64,000 nucleotides of DNA from Takakia lepidozioides (taxonomy: Eukaryota > Streptophyta > Takakiopsida > Takakiales > Takakiaceae): contig CM060733.1 in NCBI GenBank assembly GCA_030704615.1, forward strand, positions 39,618,001-39,682,000, given 5' to 3'. The notes below the pieces were generated by a model. It saw nothing but the letters and a program-made list of their open reading frames with translations, did not search any database and was not told where the DNA came from. Below, in pieces: positions 57,493 through 64,000 of this stretch (its first letter is position 1; each line of letters begins with the position of its first letter). The position numbers and the translations under genes were made by a program.

Positions 57493-60193
57493 GATTACCT
57501 ATGATTCCCTGTGGATCAATAGCTACAAGAAACATGCATGGGTAGATGGTCAACTAAAGGCAACAGCTGCAGCGGCACAGTTGATAAAATCAGGCACTTC
57601 AACCATGACCACAGCCTCTGGAAGAGGATCAAGAGAGGGAGTCCACAATGCCTCTTCTGGCATTTATGGGCAAAGAGGTGCATGGCAACATCGTCAGAGC
57701 TGGAATCGTACCAGATGTGATCTTGAACAATACCCTGGTGGACATGTATGCCAAATGTGGGAGCGCCGAGCATGCAAAGGGAGTCTCGACAATATGGTAG
57801 AATGAGATGTGGTGATGCTCACCAAGTGTTCAACAGAATGCCTCAACGATGTTTGATCATGTGGAGCATAATGTTGGCAGGATTTACCAAGCACGGGTGT
57901 GGTAGGAATGCTTTGGAGACCTTTGAGCAAATGATGCATCAAGGGGTGAAGCCCAACCACATCACGTTCATTTGTGTTTGCAATGCGTGTGCAAGCCGGG
58001 GAGCTCTGGAAAAGGGGAAAGAGGTCCATGGTGACATCATCAAAGCTGGAATTGTACCAAGGTTGCAATGCGTGTGCAAACCTGGGAGCCCTGGAAAATG
58101 GGAAAGAGGTCCGTGGTGACATCGTCAAAGCTGGAATTGCACCAGATTCATCCTGAACACTGTCCTGATGGACATATGCCAAATGTGGGTGGATCGAGGA
58201 TGTGAAGGGAGTTTTCAACACTGTGGTTGAAAGAAATGTGGTGTCGTGGAACGCTATGCTTGCAGGGTATGCACAGCAGGGGCACGGGATGGAGGCTTTG
58301 GAGACCTATGAACAAATGATGGGGGAAGTGGTGAAGCCCTCATGGAGTGCAATGATTGCAGGATATTAAAGTGGAGAATAGCCTTCTTGACGCCAAATGT
58401 GGGAGCGGAAAAGATGCATGTTAGGTTTTAAACAAAATGCCTGAACGAGATGTGGTCTCATGGAATGCCATGATTACAGGATATGCTGAGCATGGCTATG
58501 CTAAAGAGGCTTTCAAGATACAAGCAAATGGAACTGGACGCAATGACACCGAACAGGGTCACGTTCGTTTCTGTTGTCAATGCATGTGCCAGTCTAGGGG
58601 CCTTGGAAAAGGGCACGCGGGTCCATGCTGATATTAATAAAGCTGGGGTTGTGTCATATCTTAACTTGGACAATGCCCTTGTTAACATGTATGCCAAATG
58701 TGGGAGTGTTCACGATGCACGTCAAGTGTTTGAAAATATGGTTCAACAAGCATGGAATGCCATAATTGCAGGATATGCTCAGCATGGGTGTAGTACAGAG
58801 GCCTTCCAACTATTTGAACAGATGCAACAGGAAGGCTTGAAGCCAGATGGTATCACCTTTGTTTCTCTTCTCTCTACTTGTAGGCATGTAGGCCTGGTGG
58901 ATGAAAGCCACCACTTGTTTGGTTCCATGAGTAGAGATCACGGCCTCACTCCTACAGTGGAGCATTTTTGCTGCATTGTGGACCTTCTTGGCCATGTAGG
59001 CCGATGAGATGAGGCAGAAGAGTTCATCAACAAAATGCCAATTGAATCAGATGCTCTGGTTTGGGGGACCTTGCTTGCTGCTGCCAGAATTCATGGGGAT
59101 GTGGAGGTAGCAGAACATGCAGCAAAATCTCTTCTCTAGTGCGATCCCAACCACCATGCAGCTTATGTGCTGCTATCTGGCAGGTGACAATATGACACAA
59201 CATGATGTGGTTTCATGGAGGACCATGATTGCAGCATATGCTCCGCATGAGTATGGCAGGGAGGCTGTTGAGATGTATGAACAAATGCAAAATAAAGGGC
59301 TAACGCCCAACAGCGTCACATTCACTTGTGTTCTCAATGCATGGCCAGCCTGGGAGCCTTGGAGAAGGGCAAAGAGGTCCATGCTGACATCATTAAATCT
59401 GGAATTGCATATTACATAAGGAGACTACGCTTGTGGACACGTATGCAAAATGTGGGAGCATAAAGGATGCGCGTCAAGCTTTTGACAATTGGCTAAACGA
59501 GAGATAGTATCATGGAACACCATGATCGCAGGGTGTGCTCAACATGGATGTGGCAAGGAGGCTTTTGAGATATACGAGAGATTGCAGCAAGACAGGATGG
59601 AGGCTTTGGAGACCTATGAGCAAATGATGGGGGAAGTGGTGAAGCCCGACCACATCACGTTTGTGTGCGTTTGCAGTGCATATGCAAGCCTGGCAGCCTT
59701 GGAAAAGGGCATGGTTGCATCGCCAAAGCTGGAATTGTACCAGATGTATCTGAACAATACCCTCGTGGACATGTATGCCAGATGTGGAATGCGATGATCG
59801 CAGGATATGCCCAGCAACAGGGTGCATACCTTCGTTGTAGATGACAAGTTGCATTCCAGAATTAAGGAATCCATGCTGAGCTGAGAAGATTGTCTGGGAA
59901 GATGAGGAGGCGGGGTATGTGCCTAACATGCGCTTTGTATTGCATGATGTGGGGAGGAGGAAAAGGAATTTTCTCTTTGCCACCACAGTGAGAAGCTGGC
60001 CATTGGTCTTGGGCTGATCAACATGACCCCTAGGACGGCTCTCCGTCTCATCAAGAATCTTCGAGTGTGTGGTGACCGCCACACCTCCACCAAATTCATC
60101 TCAAAGATTGTTGGCCGAGCAATTGTTGTACGGGATGCTAACTGCTTTCACCACTTTGAAGATGGGATTTGTTCTTGTGGTGATTACTGGTGA
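57461..60193 (+). pseudogene. PPR-DYW pseudogene
   Basis: Plus-strand homologue of the intact gene at 51.46-54.42 kb. The N-terminal part (DFKHKITYDSLWIN, SGTSTMTTASGRGSREG) is followed by rearranged PPR blocks in several frames, a late block with GLTPTVEHFCCIVDLLG, a jump back to an earlier block (59200-59400), and a DYW tail: [38 protein letters not shown] and TGA at 60191-60193. Many stops and deletions. In the DYW zinc site the second Cys of CGDC is Arg. Confidence 0.85.
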
Positions 60194-60965
60194 AATGATG
60201 TCTTCTTGCCAACATGCGAGTGTTTTGCTTCATCCATTGATCTGTGACTTAGCTACTCACACCATCCACCATTTCCCGAAAGTATTAACCATGATGTACT
60301 GTTGAGTGCATTTCCTGTGCCATAAATCCACAAGAAATGATAGTGGGGTCTACCCGACACAGGTGGGAAGTCAGCCCATAATTGCACTTGACTGAAGGGG
60401 TGATTTTTGACTGATTCTGGTGACAGTGGATGGAAATCAGAGTGCTGTCCTAATTTTGGGTTTGGGTGGTGGAGCTTCTCCAAAGCTTTAAGATGGAAGT
60501 GAATACGAATTTTAATGAGCTTGATGAGAGGGGCAGCCTTGTGCACAAGTTTGTTCAGCATCTTAAATTTGGACGTGTTTGTTTCTCGTGGTGTGGCTTT
60601 GGATGGAGCCCTTGATGAACTTGCATGAATATTGTCAAAAGCTAGCCTTAACGCACCGAGATCCAATCCCATGGTGGATGCTTGAAAGTTCATACAGTGA
60701 ATGTAAGGGTATTTGGGTATGTTGTTATTGATTGATGCGGCTTGTGAAAATTTGAAATGTAGATCCGCCATTTTTCTTCCAGAAAAAAACAAAACACGGG
60801 ATCTCTGCATGTACCACCGAGGGGATGACCCAGCCATTTTTTTGTGAAAAATTGAACATAGTTCTCAGAATTCGTTGCTAGTAGTGCGGAGCAACGCGAA
60901 GCCCTAGTATATTAAAAAAAAGAAAGAAAAAGAAAATAAAAGAGAGGTACATTAAGTAAAAAAAA
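60194..60965. other. 3' flank of the PPR pseudogene
   Basis: 60194-60590 is homologous, inverted, to 51455-51080. No gene; a 194-codon minus-strand frame crosses this UTR-like DNA and is not considered real. Confidence 0.55.
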
Positions 60966-60971
60966 TAACCA

Positions 60972-61213
60972 ACAGTCAGTAGTCAGTGGGTAAAGTGCAC
61001 TGAGTGCCATCCGGATGACTCTGGGGTCAAATCCTGCTACTTGACGAGTGTGGTACGCTCTTCTCCCCCTTCCTTGCGGAGTGTCGCATCTGAAAGCCTT
61101 ACGGCGAGGTTACCGAGAGGTTATTTTCTCCTCTCTCTATCAAGGGGCCTGATTTGTGAGCTGTCGCTCCCAGGTGTTTCCCTTTAAAAAAATTAAAATA
61201 AACAAATAAATAG
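60972..61213 (+). mobile_element. tRNA-derived SINE candidate
   Basis: A box A-like word (AGTGGGTAAAGTGCACTGAG, from 60984) and a box B-like word (GGGGTCAAATCC, 61023-61034) are spaced as in tRNA genes, followed by about 150 bases of unrelated body and an A-rich tail (AAAAAAATTAAAATAAAC and on). This is the layout of a plant SINE. Confidence 0.65.
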
Positions 61214-61277
61214 TAAGTCCAAAATGGATTGTACCTTTTTTCGTTACGTCACCATTGAAATAGTATATTTTGTTTTT

Positions 61278-62063
61278 TCAAAAGATAAGCTTGTGGATGT
61301 TTGGTATACCACAATCGAAGCAAAGCTTGGATGAGAAGAAACAAATAAAAGTTTGTCCACTGCCCGCTCCTCCCGTCAAATCCCAGTTCTCCAGATATCC
61401 TCTAAGTAGAAATCCCTGTACACATGCATCACTCTGCTCTGTGTGATTTGCCCAATTACTAGGCCCCAACAGGGCCTGGCATTTTGGCTCCGCCTCCAGA
61501 TTTTCAAAGTTGGTAAACAGAAATCCCTCCATGGATTTGAATAGGGCGTCTCTCTGATGAGAGTACCCAACACCATGAATCTTGTGCTGGAAGAGAGAGA
61601 GGGTGAAAATTTCCAAGAAAAAGCTTTGCAATGTATCTTGTTGTCTGCTTCTTAACAGGCATTCACCTTTTTGCTTTGATCGTCCCACCATGGACTGGGG
61701 GTCCGAAAAGTATTCCTTCCAAAGCTTCTCCTCGTCTCTGTTTTCTGTTTTTGGATATTTGCCTGTTGCCACATTGGCCGTAACATGTCAAAATCACTCC
61801 AAACCACCATAGATCCACCAACCAAGCCAACTTGGAGAAAATCAGGGACGACTCTGACAAGAGGACAAAACAGGCTGAAATGTGTTGAAGAAGAAGGTGC
61901 ACTCACCACATTGTCCTCGACCTTGTGTCATGAAAGCAGCTAGCTTTTCTTTCACCCACGGAGGATTCAGCCACCCATCAACCCAAAGGACCTCTTGTCT
62001 GGGCTGCTTGTGTCTGCAGTCGGGTGATCTCGGATTGCTCTGTGAGAACCACGTCTTTTCCAA
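61278..62063 (-). pseudogene. OSB-like C-terminal fragment with PDF motifs
   Basis: Minus-strand: NPRSPDCRHKQPRQEVLWVD then GWLNPPWVKEKLAAFMTQG (61990-61920) with a donor-like GAG|GTGCAC; next exon GKYPKTENRDEEKLWKEYFS (about 61770-61710), a frameshift at the DPSPWW position, then a tail to TAG or TAA near 61278. It is the best preserved OSB copy here but lacks the N-terminal single-strand-binding domain. Unlike the other copies, the next PPR piece (62.34 kb) is on the opposite strand. Confidence 0.6.
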
Positions 62064-62336
62064 GGTACGTCATACTACTGCCGTCAGCCCCTGACAAAGG
62101 TAGTCTCTGTCCCTTTGTGGTGCGCTCAAAATGGGCGGGGGGTCAATGGCCACAAGGCCACGGCAAAAATCGTCTTTCGAGTACATTCTCTTCCAGAACA
62201 TTTCTAAAGTCTTCGGGAATTAATGCAGCACAGGAACTAGTGAGTGATAAGTAGGGTTGGCGTGTTTGCTAGAAAAAATTTAGGCTGTCATTGTCAGCTG
62301 CTAGCAGCAAGGGGCCTCATCTATGCATATTGGTGC

Positions 62337-62760
62337 CAAGGCATGGATAGCTGAAGGAGCAGGGATGGTGTGTGGGTCCAGATTCATCTGAGAGGGCCGG
62401 ATTTGATTACCTATGAATCTCTGTGGATTGATAGCTGTAAGAAACCTGCAAGGGTAGATGGTCAACTGGCAGCAGCAGCGGCAGCACAGTTGATAAAATC
62501 GGGCCCATCCACCATGACCATAGCTTCCAAAAGAGGACCAAGAGAGGGAGTCCATAAAACCTCTTCTGGCACTTCTGGGCATGTGAGGATGCTATGTGAG
62601 GCAGGTCACCTGAAAGAGGCTCTACAGATTTTGACCCAAGGAGGCTTTTAAGCAGATTCAGATACTTATGTCTGTCTCTTGCAAAAGTGCATCAAGATGA
62701 AAAGCCTGGAAGTCGGAAAGCAGGTGCATGCTCACATTATCCAAAAATGTGAATTTTTTT
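62337..62760 (+). pseudogene. PPR N-terminal fragment
   Basis: Begins with the tRNA-like segment (62341-62402), then VDGQLAAAAAAQLIKSGPST, ASKRGPREGVHKTSSGTSG, MLCEAGHLKEALQILTQGG, a TAA, and then in frame DTYVCLLQKCIKMKSLEVG and KQVHAHIIQK. Homology stops abruptly near 62750. Confidence 0.8.
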
Positions 62761-62764
62761 TCCA

Positions 62765-63010
62765 CTGTGGCAGTGTTTCCTCTGACGTGTTTGTGTGCTT
62801 TTCAGTGGGAATGTAGTTATCTTTTCTTGAAGGAAACGTCCCAAAAGCTCCTTGTTAACGTGAATGGCTACATCAGAAGGCCTGCTCTGAAAGTGGCCGG
62901 GCCCAATCATGCTCTCAGCAACAAAAAGGGGTGACAGGGTTCATAGTTCAGAGAGTACAAACGGAGCTCTTATTACTGCTCTCTATTCAGGCATTTTTGG
63001 AATTCCCTAT
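62765..63010. other. Unassigned interval
   Basis: Sequence between the truncated PPR piece and the tRNA-like unit. No feature recognised. Confidence 0.4.
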
Positions 63011-63015
63011 GTGGG

Positions 63016-63092
63016 GGCACGGATAGCTCAGGGAGGCAGGGATGGATTGTGGGTGCAGGTTCACCCTAAAGGACCAGGGTTCAAGTCCTTGG
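63016..63092 (+). repeat. tRNA-like unit with good box A and box B
   Basis: GGATAGCTCAGGGAGG (63021-63036) resembles box A and GGGTTCAAGTCC (63077-63088) resembles box B of RNA polymerase III promoters. The unit is homologous to the degenerate copies at the PPR 5' ends. It does not fold as a plain tRNA by eye, so a SINE head or tRNA relic is more likely than a working tRNA gene. Confidence 0.55.
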
Positions 63093-63118
63093 CAGAACCT
63101 CTAGGTCCAACAGTGAGG

Positions 63119-64000
63119 GGTCCTCTGATGAATGGAAGGACACAGTCGGAAAAACTGTTCCTATGATTCAAAACAGCCCTGATGAACTGGAGTACATTTC
63201 GAAGGCTTACAACGCTCCCATTAGTTCTTATGAGATTGTGGAAGCAATTGATCATTTTAATGGGTATAAAGCTGGTGGACCTGATGGCATAGTCAACGAG
63301 CTTATCAAGCACGGTGACGATCACATGATAGAGGCCCTAGTTCTACTCTTTAACCTTATCTGGAAGACTGAAATGATTCCCCTCCGCTGGCGACAGGGGG
63401 TAATTGTCAATCTCTACAAGAAGGGTGACAGAGAAGAACCGGGGAACTACCGTGGCATCACGCTCCTTGCTGTTGGCAAGATATTTTGCAGAGTTATAAG
63501 TACTCGTCTCGAGGTTGATCTGGAATCTACAGGTTGTTTCCACGAAGGCCAAGCGGGCTTTCGGCGAACCAGGGGCTGTGTGGATCATATCTTCACTCTA
63601 AGCCAGACTATTCAGGGAAGGAAAAAGAAGGAAGCCGACTTATGTTTTTTTCCTGGATGTCAAAAAGGCTTATGATACAGTGTGGAGAGATGGTCTTTGG
63701 CTCCGCCTGTGGTCTTGTGGGATCAAGGGAAACATGTGGAGAGTTGTCCATAACTTGTATACTCACACCAAAAGTTCTGTCATTGTTAATGGACAGAAGT
63801 CTAACTTCTTTGACATAGACCAAGGTGTAGCTCAAGAATGTACTCTCTCCCCTCTGCTCTTCAATGTCTTCATCAATCAACTCCTTGAGGATGTGGAAAG
63901 TGAGGGATTTGGGTTAAGGGTGGGTGATGCCACCATACCAGCCCTTATGTTTGCGGATGACTTCGCAGGCATAGGGGTGACTCCTTCCAAGCTCCAGGAA
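63119..64000 (+). pseudogene. LINE-type reverse transcriptase, 5'-truncated, frameshifted, runs off the window
   Basis: The frame opens near 63119 (SSDEWKDTVGKTVPM) and shows RT landmarks in order: NGYKAGGPDGIVNELIKHG, WRQGVIVNLYKKGDREEPGN, YRGITLL, EGQAGFRRTRGCVDHIFTL. A one-base shift near 63645 moves to another frame with VFFLDVKKAYDTVWRDGLW (motif A, catalytic Asp), SPLLFNVFINQLL, and ALMFADDFAG (motif C, the ADD catalytic pair). Non-LTR retrotransposons copy their RNA at the target site with this enzyme. No endonuclease domain is present upstream, so the copy is 5'-truncated; the 3' end lies beyond the window. Confidence 0.85.

Noticed and set aside
60253-60837. A 194-codon minus-strand frame after the PPR pseudogene
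   Set aside because: It covers DNA homologous to the 3' flank of the intact PPR gene, where the frame is not conserved.
42473-62760. A CRISPR-like array from the regular PPR repeat spacing
   Set aside because: The regular spacing of about 300 bases is protein-coding PPR repeats, not direct repeats with unique spacers, and the genome is eukaryotic.
63016-63092. A functional tRNA gene
   Set aside because: Box A and B words are present, but I could not fold a regular acceptor stem or anticodon arm, and diverged copies occur at PPR 5' ends, so a tRNA-derived repeat is more likely.

Overview
The window reads as nuclear DNA of a land plant. Evidence: spliced genes with GT/AG introns, TTTAGGG-type telomere-like motifs, a CYP704-type cytochrome P450, PLS-class PPR proteins with a DYW deaminase tail, and OSB-type organellar DNA-binding motifs. 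The abundance of near-identical DYW-PPR copies, the uncharacterised transposon-like protein families and an MGMT-type alkyltransferase point to a seed-free plant (fern, lycophyte or bryophyte) rather than a flowering plant. That placement is inference; no species is claimed.

Layout. 0-2.7 kb: two exons of a cysteine-rich, probably transposon-encoded gene on the minus strand that leaves the left edge. 2.7-19.6 kb: mostly non-coding, with small repeats, a 10-bp minisatellite, a T-tract-linked tandem array, dispersed repeats, one cysteine-rich exon and a decayed minus-strand reading frame. 17.9-24.7 kb: two related terminal-inverted-repeat elements bracket the best conserved host gene, a six-exon CYP704-like P450 (532 aa), and a small secreted-type protein with a hevein-like chitin-binding motif. 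26.5-39.5 kb: a transposon-rich island. It holds three FCP1/NIF-phosphatase-like copies (two minus, one plus) around a decayed DUF7869-type gene and an unknown plus-strand gene with an acidic tail; most reading frames carry stops or frameshifts. The island includes a tandem array with telomere-like repeats. 40.6-41.2 kb: an intronless MGMT/Ogt gene with an intact PCHR active site.

41.9-62.8 kb: a PPR/OSB cluster. One PPR-DYW gene (51.46-54.42 kb, minus, 987 aa) is intact. A second (42.47-44.49 kb) has a long PPR tract but a decayed DYW tail. At least four more are fragments. In four of five cases an OSB fragment with the PDF motif lies just upstream of a PPR copy in the same orientation, so the two seem to have been duplicated as one module; part of this forms a large inverted duplication. 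The PPR 5' regions share a tRNA-like segment. 60.97-61.21 kb is a tRNA-type SINE candidate, and the right edge is a LINE-type reverse transcriptase with a frameshift that runs out of the window.

Functionally, the intact PPR-DYW is expected to act in organellar C-to-U RNA editing, OSB proteins bind organellar single-stranded DNA, CYP704 enzymes hydroxylate fatty acids for sporopollenin or cutin-like polymers, and MGMT repairs O6-alkylguanine. All identifications come from reading motifs by eye; no database search was run.
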